Positions 46,483 to 59,487 of a stretch of 64,000 bases of DNA are shown one piece after another. How positions within the stretch are numbered: position 1 is the first letter of the stretch; the number at the start of each line of letters is the position of its first letter. The position numbers were made by a program, and so were the translations under genes. Location of the stretch: contig CM060912.1 of the NCBI GenBank assembly GCA_030737875.1, forward strand, positions 123,270,993 through 123,334,992, written 5' to 3'. Origin of the DNA: Allium sativum (taxonomy: Eukaryota; Streptophyta; Magnoliopsida; Asparagales; Amaryllidaceae). The notes beneath the pieces are model-generated. The model saw only the letters and a list, made by a program, of their open reading frames with translations. It did no database searches and was not told the DNA's origin.

Positions 46483-47556
46483 CTTAGTGTACAGATTATC
46501 CGCTTTCCCACAATGTTTTGTTTTCTTTAAATTCAAGGCATTTTAAAGGCTATTACTGCCGAGGTTATTAGTAAAGATAGTGTTTTTTTCTCAATGCACT
46601 TAGTGTGTTTACTTACTACATGATATGTTTGATTAACCATCATAACTAGCTTGCACGCACAAACACACTGACCACCGGATCGGTACCCCGGGTATGGGAG
46701 CCGATACCGCCACTCGAGTCTCGAATCAACGACGAGACGGAGTATAAATAACACCACTCGAGTCTCGAATCAATGAAGAGACCGAGTATAATCAACACCA
46801 CTCGAGTCCCGAATCAACGACGAGACCGAGTAAAAATCGTTCCACCACCCGGTCTCTGGACTTGAGGGCAACCCATCATCCAAGTTAGTGTGAAATCGTT
46901 CACTCCCGCAGCTCCGTCCGACCCTTAGGGTCCGGATCCGGATACCACTTGAACCTCGGCCCAATGTCGTAACCGAGTTTAAATCTTTTCACTCCTAAGT
47001 CTCCAGGCTTAGGGCAGCCCCTCGGCCACAATCCGACCTATCGGGTTTGGATATGAGCACCCTTTGGCGAATAAACGACGCCCTCCCACTTTAAGCCCGA
47101 AGGAATGACAGGAGAGCCAAAAGTCGGACGAATCGCAACATCCACGCCTCCTCATGACTTAGGACAAGTGACCTTCGGGAGGTCCAAGAGAGAGGGCATT
47201 TGACCTGCAATCCGTGCAACATGGGACTCACGACCAACAGAAGGCCCGAGAGTGGAACCAGCGCACGACCTCCGCATTACTGGGGGCACCCCCGATGCGG
47301 AGTCTTCAATCACATCTGGTTGAGTATAACAACAAGTACGCTTATGTAAGTACATAACGCTGGAAAACATAAGATGAACATTCGAATGCTTAACATAAAT
47401 GTGATATAAGAAAGACTAACTGATGCTTTCATTCACACAACTAAAGCAAAACAACATACTTTGATATCTTTCTTTCTAAAACCGCATAATTTGATATCTT
47501 TCTTTCCAATGACAGGGTGTACATGAAAACCACACCATGCCTCAAAAAGCCAAAAA
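46483..47556. other. gypsy non-coding spacer between pol and antisense gene
   Basis: No gene is supported over this stretch. It includes a 44-bp repeat (46711-46842) and C-rich text such as ggtctccaggcttagggca. In Tat-lineage elements this region separates pol from the oppositely oriented extra gene. Confidence 0.55.
46711..46842. repeat. 44-bp tandem repeat, three units
   Basis: Units starting cactcgagtctcgaatcaac begin at 46711, 46755 and 46799. Each carries the XhoI-type palindrome CTCGAG and gacgagac-type text. Confidence 0.85.
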
Positions 47557-48578
47557 GTGAGGGTCGTACTTGCACATATTATCGGCCTACATCATAAAAA
47601 GACAAAAGACCACAGTCATTTGGGAAACTTGCCTTGCTCCACTTCCTCGTGCCCCTTCTCTCCTTTCTTCTTCTTCTTCCTGCCTGAGTCCTCGCTCGAT
47701 GGACCATCACCTCTCTTCTTCCGCCTCATGGAGCCACTTCTTTCTCCTTCTTCCCCTTGGACAGGGAAGATAACTTGAAAGACCACAACGGGATCTCCTC
47801 CTCATCATCACTGATCTCTGTAATCTCGCCATCGGGCGGAATTTCTCTTAAAGGCGGAGGAATAACCTCGCTCGAAAGCGCGAGGATTCGCGGCGCACTC
47901 TCTTTCCCCTGTGACCCGGTCTTCGGGACCACCTTTTTCTGGCCCGTCTTACCAGCCTTGAGTTTTCTGTCCTCCGCTTGCTGCAGATGTTTGTACGTCT
48001 CCGTGACCTTCTTCCTAGAGGCCTCAGCATTAGCCTTTTCCTTCAGATCTACCTGTTCCTTTGTGTAGCCTCCCTTTCTCTTTGGGTCTTAGCCGCAACG
48101 TCTTATTTAGCCTTCTTCCTGGAATCTACCAAAGTCATTTGTCGGGCTAACTCGTTAGCTACCTTTTTCTGCTCTTGTTCCTCGGCCTTGGCACGTATGC
48201 CCGCCTGCTGCTGCTCAAACATCCCATGCATCATATGATCACTTTCTTCGGCGGTTTCCATCGCTTGACTCTCATGCCCATCTCTTCCCACAATGGAACC
48301 AAAGAGTGCCAGGTCCTCATCTAAAAATGTGATATTCGTCCCAAGTCCTTCACCAAGCTGACCCACGAAGCCCTCCATTCCAACCCCGGGTTGTCCAAAC
48401 TAAGATGGGCCCAGGCTCACAGCCATTTCAGCTCCAAAAGGTCCTGCACACCCAATAGAAGGCTCACCACTTGACTCAAGTCCCATACACTTAAACCTTT
48501 AAGTACTCATGGGGTTATGAATTTACCTCCTAACACCTGAGGCGCAACTCCGACTGGCGCCAAGCTCTCACCCGCTGT

Positions 48579-49451
48579 TCAGGACAAACTCTCAAGGCCC
48601 AGCCCCCGCTGGCCAGGGTTGTATCTAGGTACGACGAGGGTTGGAACTTGTAAACTGGTTGTTGGAGCTGATGGCCTAGCCATCTGTTGAGAAGAGCTGC
48701 CTCCGTCGAGATCATGGGCCACTATCGAACTGTCAGTATCCACGGTTTTTCCTTTTCCAGAATCCCAATCCGCCGCAGTGTCATCCCTCAGCAGATGTCT
48801 TCCCTCTTGTAGCTTCAAGCATTCTGCCTCGTTCAAGTGACGAAACATGAACTCTATCTCATCTATAGCATCCACCTCTCTCAGGTCGGGCTCAAACTCC
48901 AACGACCTATCCCACACCTTTGCCGGCACCCTGGAATAGTCATTAACCCACGAGAGATCGCGGTACTTGAGCACCTTGACATACATGTCTCATACATAGG
49001 GATCCAAATACAGTTCTGCTTGGATCGTGGCATCCTCGGCTACAATTTTGAGCCCCTCTACTTCTCTCTCATGCTTGGCCCTCACTCCATCTAGCTGACC
49101 CAATGCATCTCGGGTTGTTTCCTCGACCTTTTTCTTATCGCTTTTGGCCTCCTCAAGTTGCCTCTTCAAATCAACATTCTTTTGCATTAGCCTATGAGTT
49201 TCCGCGTTCTCAGCGCTCAACCTCTCATTCTCCTTCCTTAAAGCCTTATTATCCATCTGAAGTTGGGAAACCCTCTCATTGTCCTTCTCTAATTGGGCGT
49301 TAACCTGTTCTAGGTCAGCTTTATCTTTCTTGAGGGTCGTATTTTTAGTTGTCAGCTCGGCCGCTGTATCCTTGAAACTCGAAGCTGCATAATCCGCCTC
49401 CCTTTTCAGCCTCTCATGTGCCTCCTTCAGTACCACTATGTCAATAACCAA
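48579..49451 (-). pseudogene. Antisense gene, coiled-coil and C-terminal segment
   Basis: From 49451 a heptad-rich coiled coil of about 130 residues runs through LKREADYAASSFKD, LEKDNERVSQLQMDNKALRK and LKRQLEEAKSDKKKVEE. After an in-frame TGA at 48990-48992 the same frame continues with VKVLKYRDLSWVNDYSRVP and RHLNEAECLKLQEG to 48579. Coiled coil plus PF04195 is the usual make-up of these antisense proteins. Confidence 0.7.
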
Positions 49452-50625
49452 AAATTAACCTTTGAATAGGGAACAATGAGTATAAAAAGTGACTACGACA
49501 TAAGGATAAGCCTCACCTATCTCTGTCTCCAGATTTCGGATAATCGCCCGCTCAGCATCGATGGTCAAATCCCAGTTCTGAATCTCCACATTCTTAGCAA
49601 AATCAGGTCAGAAAGATGCTCGACATACCTATTGAATTATCCATCCTAGTGGTAAGCCCGATACACTTTCTTCCATACAAGAGCAGTATCGTCGCGAGGA
49701 ATTGGGTTGAGCTTCGGCACAAACATCAACTCCTCAAAGTAATGCTTTGGGAACTGCTTTTTCAAGAGGGAAATCTTCTCTTTATTGGCCAACTGTGGGA
49801 CTTCCGGCCCTCCCCTCGACGTGCCTGTCCGCGATGGCCTGTGATCTACAGGTTGTGCAGCGTGACTGGTGGATCTGTGGACGGTCTCCATCTGAGGGGT
49901 AGGAAGGGGGATGTCTCAAGTCTTTAATCTGCTCTTGACGATCGTAGTGGTGGTGATGATTCCGAATGTCTCTGATACCGATGATCGCCACCGCGAACAC
50001 GAGAGCGGGAGGACTGGGGATGTTTGGCCGCTTTCTTGAAACCACTCAGGACAGGTAAACTTAAGCTTCCCAAACTTGTGCCATTAGGCCAAGATGGTGG
50101 AATATCGATTGGAACATCATCCAACCCCTTAAACTGATCTGCTCTCTCCGGTGAAGTGGCGCTCTCGGAAGTGGTTATCGTGGAACCAACCTCGCTAACG
50201 CTCCCGCTCCAGCCTCAACATTAGTAGGTGGGACGGGAGCAGATGGTGTACCCTCTCCTCCACCAAACGTCTCCTCAACATGAGCACCAATCGCACTAGC
50301 ACCCTCCTGGATCATGGCAGCCTTGGGTCGTTTAATCACGGCAGGAGGAGCTTTCTCCTTATGGACCAGAGAGATTTTTTCTTCCTCGGAATCTTCGCTC
50401 CCCTTTCCAAGAGGGGCTTCCATGAACATTATACGGTTTTGCGGGAGCAGGCATGTCCGACGAAGGGCCTCCTCATCCAAAATTTTCTCCATAGAACGAA
50501 CATCCTTCGGGATAGCTTTTAAATGCGCTACGCACCCCTAGTGTTCATCGCCCTTCGGCACCGGTAGGATTCTTGTTACAGAAAACCGAGGTCAACATCG
50601 AGTTTGTAACTCGACCAACACTAAA

Positions 50626-51453
50626 CTAGCAAAAACTTAGATACTTACTTCCCTCCATCCATCGTCTCGCGAAGCGCGGAGCACAACGAACAAAGAACCA
50701 CTCAGACTTGAATAACCCAGGCCTTGTCCATGATCCTTCAATGAACCGGGCACCGTGTATTGCTTTTAGGAGGTAAATGGAAGGCGAAGTCTTGGGTCTC
50801 CTCTTGATCGGAAATAAGAACTGGATGTCCTCTCCGGTGGGATCCTCATGCAGGTACTCTCCAAACAAACGACAGGTATCGAGAAGGAATGCATATCCAT
50901 TCGGATGGAGCTGTGTAGGCGCCAAACGGAAGTAACTCAGCACGTCACTGATAAAGTCATAAGACGGGGGCACGCACCCCACGATGTACATGTGCCTATT
51001 CCAAGCGGTATATCCTCCTGGCGGAGCATGCACTCGATCTCCCTCCTCTGGAACTAGAACGTAGGCCCATGGTATGCTGAACCTTGCACAAATGCGCCTT
51101 AGAGAAATTTCATCCACACTCAAACGTCCCGAATCTGGTGGATTGCCAACAAGAACGGCGCCTGCCATCACATCAAGAGCCTCAGGTACGTCACTCGTCA
51201 CAATATCTATGTCCTCCTTGGACCTCTCCTCAACTACAGTAGCACCTCTCGGCGCCGATGGACCAGTCTGGCGCTCAACTGTCTGTTGTATATCACAGTC
51301 GGGTGCTTTCGGCGAGCCTATGGATTGGGAGGGGATTGACACTGAGGAAGCCTCAAGCTTGTTGTCCCTAGGACTAATGATGTTAGTTGAGCCAGACTGA
51401 GATGGTGAGTGCCGAGAAGCTTTAGCTTTCGATGTTGTTGTGCTTTGGATCAT
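50626..51453 (-). pseudogene. First exon of antisense gene, PF04195-like domain
   Basis: An open frame of 275 codons begins at 51453 (MIQSTTTSKAKASRHSPS). The first 110 residues are Ser/Pro-rich and disordered. From about residue 118, RRICARFSIPWAYVLVPEEG, PPGGYTAWNRHMYIVG, VPPSYDFISDVLSYFRLAP and PNGYAFLLDTCRLFGEY match the plant gypsy-type transposon family PF04195. A perfect donor GTAAGTAT starts at 50648 on the minus strand, so the exon probably ends at 50649, just before the listed frame end. Confidence 0.75.
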
Positions 51454-52877
51454 GTCTCCATTGTCAGCTATACTTCAATATAGTTGCGTTAGACATTGTA
51501 TGTGAAACCTGTACCTCTTATGTTGGTGTGAACTAATGTGAAAACATGCAAATGTGCGGTGTTGTGCAGTGACAATGCAGTTATAGTTAAAACAGGCTCG
51601 GAACACGGTGATGATCAATGCTCTTTAGAGACAGTAACCATCGTCATCATTAACCGATGTCCCTAAACTCGTGTTGAGTCGCAACCAAATCGTGATTGGG
51701 ATCGGGAAGAAAATTAGATTCCAACAGTCCAAAGTTCTTGTCCATAGTCCAAGTTATATGCTCTAAGCCCTTTGTGCAAAGTCCTGATCCTGTCCAATAA
51801 CAAAGCATCGCAACCGCAATGTAAAGCCAGGCCCATCGCCTCAAATAGACGCGAGAGAGTAACATCATGCAAGTGATGTGAAATCGCATCACATAGGCGA
51901 TGTGAAATCGCATCATGCTAGGTGTGATGCAAATCCGCCTCACGCAATGATGCGAAGTTGCATCGCAATAAGGCACGGGGAAGGCAATGCGCCTTCCTCT
52001 TCTCCTCCCTCCTTGCCTTCTCCTTTCCTCTCTTCCGCCATTAACTCTCCTACCAAGCTCCAGCCAAACTCGAATCTCAACCCCCTCAACTCAAAATTCA
52101 TAAGTCTAAGCTCAGATTGAGACTTGGGTTCGCCTCCGCGTCATACATGATCGGCACCCATCTTTTGTCCAACTTGCTGACCGAGTTTTCAAGGGGGGAG
52201 GGTCTGGATGCGTTTGTAAGGGTTTTGAAGGCCGAAAAAGTGTTAAGGAAGGAGGAGGAGTCGGCTTATATAGAGGCAAGGGGATATTGGGCCTCGGCCC
52301 GCATCCCATTGCCCTGCATCCCACCGGGATGCGATCCATCGCATCCCACCGGGATGCAGTCCACTGGATCCCACCGGATGCTATCCATCGCATCACATAA
52401 GGATGCGATATATCACATCCAACCCAGATGCGTTTTTTTTAAAAAAGAAGAAGAGGACAGAAGTAAGATATAGCATATATATATTTATACATATATGCAT
52501 ATATATATATATCTTTGTGTGTGTGTACACATGTATGCGCGAGATGTATATGTGCATACCAGTCCACACATATATGCCTTTCACTCGTTCTCTCTCCGAA
52601 CTTTTATTTCTAAACTGTGATCACATCACGCAAAACCATATCAGGATATGTGAGCGCAAGCACGAACACACATCGACAACCACTCACTTACGTTAAGACG
52701 TAAATGAGAGTCGACGACTAACATCTCAATTTCATGAATAAGACAGGGACTAGACGATTAGACAAGCCACCAACGAACCAGAATACTTAACAAACGTAAA
52801 GATCCATGCTTCATCCCAATTTTCTCCTCAACACGAAGCACATCCTGCCGAGGCAAGATGTACTTTGGGAGGGCAAA
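51454..52877. other. gypsy non-coding region before 3' LTR
   Basis: There is no convincing gene. Clusters of GATGCGAT/ATCGCATC-type motifs lie at about 51870-51975 and 52300-52430, and T-rich plus (TA)/(TG) microsatellites lie at about 52434-52530. The region ends in a polypurine tract, TTTGGGAGGGCAAA (52864-52877), directly before the LTR. Confidence 0.6.
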
Positions 52878-53903
52878 TGTTAACCGGTATTTTTGTCCGG
52901 TTTCCAAAAGTACACAAGATCCACTCAACTCGACACGTCGCGCGGAACCAAAACTCGAAGTGTTGCCACAATGCCGATGCGTCAAGCAGATGAGAGATCG
53001 AACAAGTGAATGCCTCACACCCTCTCCGTGATAGATCGCATCACCCCATGCTTGCTTACCTCGCATCACTCCGTAATGGATCGCATCACCCCATGCTTGC
53101 TTACCTCGCATCACTCTATAATGGTTCGCATAGCGTCCAACTAGGTGTGATGCCATCGCATCCAAAGGGGTACGATGGCGCCGCTTCCCTCAAGATGTGA
53201 CGCTATCACATCCAACCGTATGCAATGTCATCGCATCTAAAGGGATACAATGGTGTCGCATCCCTCAGGATGCGATGCCATCGCATCTAAGGGATGCGGC
53301 TCCCCCAGTTTCCACAGTGCATCCCCTTTGGGGTGCGATCTCCACATCCCCTAGGATACGAAAATCGCATCCAACAGAGGGATGCGAGTTTTCCTTCCAC
53401 CAATCCAATGTGAAGCAATTTCCTATTGCATGCGAACCTGTGATGCGATTTTCTATTGAGTGGTCCCAAATCCTATCTACTCCCACCTAACCACTCCACT
53501 ATAAACACCCCCAAGCTCATTTGTTACAAGGGTTGGAAAATTGCTGATTTGATACCTCCTTAGAGCTCCAAGGAACCTCTCTAATGACATCTTCACTTTG
53601 AGGAAGAAGAAGGACCAAATCCACTTTTTCCATACAATCACATATTATGGCTATGACTTTAAATTACATGAAAATGCTTGTAACTAGATGCCTAGAAAGG
53701 GCTCATAGCTTGTAAACGATTATTGTCAATAGAATATCAGCAGCTCTTCCAAATTTGACATAGGCCCTTCACAGAGCCGAACTACTATAAATCTTAAGTG
53801 TCATTTACTGCTTTTCTGCCCTTCTGCACTTAATTTCTGTACGCAAAGCCATATTCTTAAGTAATTAAGAATTGGGTGTTGACGACAATTTTTGGCATCA
53901 ACA
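52878..53903 (+). repeat. 3' LTR of Tat-type gypsy element (1026 bp)
   Basis: It begins TGTTAACCGGTATTTTTGTC right after a polypurine tract and ends TTTTTGGCATCAACA. U3 contains a 45-bp duplication (units at 53034 and 53079) and many ATCGCATC motifs to about 53390. A TATA box (TATAAAC, 53500-53506) follows. The right target duplication would be acgat (53904-53908); the left copy is outside the window. Confidence 0.78.
53500..53506 (+). promoter_or_regulatory. TATA box in gypsy 3' LTR
   Basis: TATAAAC lies in ccactccactataaacaccc, a typical plant LTR core promoter. A C-rich start region follows. Confidence 0.65.
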
Positions 53904-56900
53904 ACGATTAATAATAATCCATCTTTTACCATGATCAATGATCTTCAAATAACAACTATTGAAATGGAAAATGATCATGTTAACGAAGTTGTTGATAATA
54001 CGGTAATTGAGTTTGTTTAAGAGTGTGGAACCAAATTCAAAATTTGATCTTCCTTGTCCTGATTTTGAAAATTGAAAATAACAACTTTGGATTTTGAAAA
54101 TAAAACATGCATTGAAGTTGTTGATAATTCACTAAAGGAAGAAGCATTAAACGAACACGATTTTTTTGACCTTTCCGAAGATGAGTTGATTAATTTTGAA
54201 GTAGTAGATATGAATTACCATTTTGATTTTGAAATCAATAATTATGAAGAATTTTTAAGATAACCTTGAAATTCAAATTGATGAAAATAAACTTGAAATT
54301 CAACCAATTATTCAATCAACCCCAAAAATCATCGAAAATAAAACAACCCATTCGATATTTAATAAAACAACATTTATTTTTCCAAATCAAGATTCAACTC
54401 TAAAATCTTTTGTGGTTTGGTTTTCCGAGCTTAAGCTGTATCTCTTGTACTTGAAGAGATAAATGAATCAATATTTGAAAGATCATTTCATTTACTACTT
54501 GTCTCTGTATTTTCTGATATAGTGTAAAGAATAATTGTTTCTTGTAAATATAGGTCATTTAAAAAAATCCTTTTCTCCTTTCACTTAGGTTGACTATGGG
54601 GACACAACCAAAATCAATTATGGGGGAGTTTCATATTTATTTTCGTTTGCATGAATCTTTCTTTTCTTTTTCATTACACAAAAAATCGATTTTTTTTTAA
54701 TTTACTTTTGAATGGACATGATGAAGTAAACATATGGTTTTGATCATTGAATTGAAATTAAAAAAAATACTTGTCTTAACGAATAAAAGATAAAAAAGTT
54801 AGAATTATAATCAACTTTAGAGAAACTAGCATATAGGAAGATTCATAGGTGATGGTTATGAAATTTATTCTAAATTAAAACTTCGTTTGAATGAGTGGTT
54901 AATTTAAAGTACTTGCGATAAGATTTTTGATTTTTTTAAGTTAAAGTAGTGATAAGATATTCTCTCTTAACCCTATCATCGTTCAATTTTTTTAATATAT
55001 ATGCATAAACATTTTTTAAAATAATAAAGCCTAGAGTACTTATGGTTATGATATCATTCCCATTTAAAAGTCCTCCCAGTTATGCATTGGTGAATAACAT
55101 TAACCTCTCGTATATGTGCTTTCATCCTCATTTAAAAGTCCTCATAGTTAATGCATGGATGAAACTCATATAAGAGAAAAATAAAGTTTATGTGTTTTTC
55201 TAATCTCATTTAAAAGTCCTTACGATTATGCATGGTTAGAAAATACTGGACAATCTCCTCAGCTTATCTAAGTTAGGCGTGTATATATAATGTTAATATT
55301 GATTTTTGTAAATAATAATAAAAAAGAAATTGAAATCTAAGCACCATATTCACTTATTTTATTGAACTTGTTTTTCAAAAAGAAATAAAAGGCCACTTTG
55401 CTAACATTGATAATCAATTGTAGAATTCATTTCATAATTTTACTATGTTTTCATCTAAAACAACTAGCCAAGTTAGAGGAAATTTTTATGATAACTTAGC
55501 TCTTGTTTGAAGTTTTGATTAGTAAAAGACTGAAATTTCATAGTGACGACCCAAATTATTATCTAACTTACTCGTGTCAAATTTAAAAGTAAATTCCCCA
55601 TTCCTAAATATTTTTCGAAAACTAACATCCATTTTGCATTTGGATTTAGTGGGTAGTATCCACTGAAAACCCTCATGAGACAACTCTTATTCTACTTAGG
55701 ACACCCAAAGGTTTAACGGCTTGTTGCATACACTCAATACAATCGTGCTTCCTACAAAAGTAGTATTATCTTTGTTTTTCTATATTCATGAATAAAAGAT
55801 AAGTGTGAGAGTATTTGATATGCATGTAAATATGCATATTTTTACTGTCATATCTAATATTGTTTTCGTTAAATAGATAAGCATATAGAGTATTTTAACA
55901 TGTTTAAAACATAATTTCAGTTATTTTAAAGTCATCACACATTCATATTAATTTAGGGACAAAATGGTCATTTGTATGCATATATTAATTTAAGAAAATT
56001 TACTTGGATATTTTTATGTTGTTTTATAGGAAATTAGATGGACAAGTATGAAGAAGTTTCATGGATATACATGCATGCATAATAAAATGCAAAGGAAGAA
56101 TGGAAATAATTCATCTCATGGAGAATCCCACCTATCCTCCTTATTCACTTTCCTTAAGACTACAATTAGAAGCTAATCCATTAGCTAAAAGAGACAAAAA
56201 AGTTTCATACACTTATAATGAATGATAATTGGCTAAAGACAACATGGAAGCTTCATGAAGAGTCCATTTTGGGTAGTTCCCAAAAAAGAAGACAATGGTT
56301 TTATTCATTTTTAAATACCCATATGTCTATGTAAATAGAATCTTTTTTTGGTAGTTTAGTGGTAAGATCAAAGCTCTCTTTCTTTCATGGTTTCTTAGCC
56401 ACTTTGCCTCTTATGTGATTTTCATTTTTATGCAATTTAATTACATGTTCTTTTAATTCTTGTTCTTTACTTTATGTAATTAGTGTAGTTTAATTATTTG
56501 CAAGTATATTAGTTTTAGTCGATGCTTGTTAATTAGTTCTCTCTTTTCTTTTGTTTATATTTATGTTGCATTCTACATTTGTTGACATGATAATAAACAT
56601 GAGAGGCTAAGCTCCTTTCAATTTAGGGGTAGCGAAGCTCTCTTAATTATGTAGATCAACATTTTGATGTTTTTGATTTCTTTTTGTGCTTGACGGAAAT
56701 GATTGAAGTGGCTAAATTTTGTTGTTTTGGCTTTGGATTTGATATCTTATGTTGCTGACACCAAATAGGATATGCTTAGACAAACAAAGCATTAATTACC
56801 TCTTCATCTACATATGATGTTGGTAATGAAGTGACTTTAAGATCAAAATTGATGATTTATATATCTAATCAATAGTTAATAGATCATCCTTAGAATATAT

Positions 56901-57808
56901 TTTAATTTTCATGTCATTTGTCAACTTTCATGAAAGTTAGTAAGTGGATTAGTAGGCATGTTAAAGTTTGATGATTTGTTTGGGCTAACTAACAACACAA
57001 ATAAATCATACTTATGATAAACATATCAATTAAATCCACTAATGACCAAAAGAGAGATCATAATTTCATATATGTTTATTTTTTGATCTAGAGAGTGGAT
57101 TTGCTTCTAATTTATCATTTGAACTCATGGTATTCATTCACTTTTGTAGTAGTCAATTTTTACAATTTTTTGTTAGTTAGTTAGCAATCTCTTTCGACTT
57201 TGTTTTAATTTGATTAAGTGAAAGTAAAATCAATTCCTCGACCCGTACTCGCCACATACCAAAATTGCACATCATAGTTTGCGGTTATTATTTCTATAAC
57301 TCACGCGACGGATTTTTAAATAAATAGAAATCTCCATAGCATCGAACAACTATTTAAGCATAGTAATTATATATTTTAGACGTATTAAGTTTAAGAAAAC
57401 TTATTAAAAACAACTTTAAAGAATTTAGAAAAAATATAATATCTATATATTAAAACTATACATAATTAAATATTTAAAGTTTAAATTATAAATGTTAAAT
57501 CAAAATTATTAAATTTAAAATCAACATTTAAAGTATAAGTAAAATAAAGAGTGAAGTATGATTTTAAAATAAAGGTATAAAACCCAAAGAATAATAAAAA
57601 TCAAATAATAAGTATAATAAAAAATGTAAAAGCCAAATTAAATATTTTGAAATCAAAGTATTAGTACAAAATCCAAAGCATAAAACCAAAATCAGTATTT
57701 TAAAAAATATATGCGTTAAAATTAAAGCATAATATCAAAGCATTAAAATATAAGTAATTTTAACGATATTTTTCGTCAACACCGGAGATAAGTCTACAAA
57801 AGTGGACC
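53904..57808. other. AT-rich relic sequence, no supported gene
   Basis: A degraded acidic frame at 54072-54263 (LSEDELINFEVVDMNYHFDF) and neighbouring similar text look like a decayed internal part of a retroelement. A polypurine-like TGGGGGAG lies at about 54621, after ggttgactatggggaca. The rest is AT-rich with no recognisable domain or RNA gene. It may be an old LTR; the boundaries are unclear. Confidence 0.4.
55061..55235. repeat. Three spaced repeats of catttaaaagtcct
   Basis: The block catttaaaagtcct followed by a-gttatgcat-gg text occurs at 55061, 55129 and 55207. Spacing is 68 and 78 bp, so it is a diverged tandem repeat. Confidence 0.7.
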
Positions 57809-58060
57809 TGTAACACCCCGAATTTTCAGTTAAACATTAAATTGGCAAAAATTAAAGTATGCTTCATCCAAAATGAAAGAATTAAGGGAAACGGGTGATG
57901 CCATTGCGTTCGTGTCGGAATTCTGCTTGAAATAGAGTCCGAGTTTGCGTAAATCGGACTCCGTATGAAGGAGTTATGACCTTCGGAAGTTTCAGAATTA
58001 ATTTAAAATTCGAAAAACAGACCCAAATTAGGCTGGTTGGGAAAATTCCCGCCCAGGACC

Positions 58061-58164
58061 CAGGTCGACCAGGGGGTCGACCTGGAGGTCGACATGGGTA
58101 CCCAGGTCAACCAGGGTGTCGACCTGGGGGCCGACATATGGGTCGACCTACCCGGTCGACCTGA
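58061..58164. repeat. Cluster of GTCGAC palindromes
   Basis: Six perfect GTCGAC hexamers and two near-matches (gtcaac, gccgac) occur in about 104 bp, separated by cagg and ctgg-type text. The units look like a diverged tandem repeat of about 13 bp. Confidence 0.8.
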
Positions 58165-59487
58165 TCAGGTCTAGACCATTTTTCCTGGTCTGTTGAGTCA
58201 CCCTGGGCCTTCTAGATAATTATGAACTAATCTGATGGTGGTGGTTACTTCTAGGATCTATCGGACGGCTCTAATCAAATTCAAAACTCTACATATACAA
58301 CCTAAGACTCAACCTAAATTCACACAAAAATTAGAACCAGAGCCGCCATGCTGTCGAGAGAAATTTGAGAGTAGCCTCCACTGGAAGAAAGCTAGGAGAC
58401 GATCAAATCTAATTCTAAAATAGGATTCAAACAACGTTTATCTACGCAAAGGAAAGCATCTCAATTTCAGAACTCAGAATCCAGAATTCAAGTTCGTCAT
58501 TTGTTGTAAGTATAGTGATATTTCCGATGGGAATAAAATTAGGATTTGATTCGATGTAAAGTGAAAAGTGGAATCATACTATGTTGTATAATCTTCTAAT
58601 TCATATCTGTTATTTTGCGATGATTTCAATGGAATGTTTGTGGTGTAATCTACTTGGTGTTGATCTATTAGATATTTAAAATGGAAACAAAGTTATATGT
58701 GGTTCATGTTAGAATTCACACCTATATGTTTACGTGACTGTGGCAAGTTATATACTTTTTGTTAGAAACCATTATGCCTACATGATTTGATCCACATACA
58801 TGTTCATATGTTCATGTAAAACCCATTGTGCCTATGTGATTAAACCATATGTATATTCACATGTTCTTATGCAAAGTTAAATACTAGAAATTGGATCCAT
58901 GCTAAGATCTATTTTAATACAAGTTTCATGTTATAGATGGGTACATGATTTGATCTAGTTTTACACCCTTATGTTGTTGTCAAAATTATACAAATAATTT
59001 TGTCATATGCCAGTTTTATATTTGAGGATATGCCTAGATCTATACATGAACAATTTAGGCTCTAAATTTAATAATTCATGTGACACCTATTTAGATCCCC
59101 ATTTCAATGCAAGTTCACATGACAAGTTGAAACCCATGATTTATGCTAGTTAGATCTCAAAGTTGCAAGTTCATATGTCACACACCCTTTATGTTATTTA
59201 GAATATTTCATGTTCTTGGCTTTCCCTTCTATGTTTATAGGTTAGGCTGAAATATCTAGCCCAACATTTATTATAATCTTGAAAACGTACAAACGGGGGA
59301 ATATCCTTGGGATTAAACATGAAAATATATGTGTTGGCATGTTTGGCACATGTCAATAATTGGTGGCATTTAAATGGTATGAATTGTCATGCCTAAAAAT
59401 AATGAACTTGGAACGTGGGCCATAACATTTACATATAACAAGTAAAAGAGACAAATATGTAAATTTAGAAAATACGAGTATGCTTAA

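Larger units (their letters stand above)
47557..51453 (-). pseudogene. Antisense multi-exon gene of Tat-type gypsy element
   Basis: A series of minus-strand coding blocks lies downstream of pol: 51453-50626, 50492-50175, about 50124-49646, 49451-48579, 48378-48103 and 47932-47726. The arrangement, with splice-like junctions and reverse orientation, matches the antisense ORF known in the Tat lineage (Retand, Grande). The first block is like Pfam 'putative gypsy type transposon' (PF04195). The middle is a strong coiled coil, and the end is Lys/Glu-rich. Its role in such elements is unknown. An in-frame TGA at 48990-48992 suggests decay. Confidence 0.75.
15832..53903 (+). mobile_element. Tat/Retand-type Ty3/gypsy element, heavily nested
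   Basis: Pieces of one gypsy element run left to right: gag, protease, reverse transcriptase, RNase H, integrase, an antisense gene and the 3' LTR. Domain order (integrase after RNase H) places it in Ty3/gypsy. The antisense multi-exon gene downstream of pol is a trait of the Tat lineage (Retand, Grande). Its 5' LTR lies outside the window. Copy A interrupts gag at 15832, and a copia element occupies 18260-43133 with its target duplication. Many stops and frameshifts show that it is dead. Confidence 0.85.

Noticed and set aside
51878..52473. Frames of 80-118 codons near the GATGCGAT clusters, and those at 52758-53490.
   Set aside because: Composition is driven by the repeated octamer (ASHPMGCD-like residues). 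They overlap the LTR U3 and polypurine tract.
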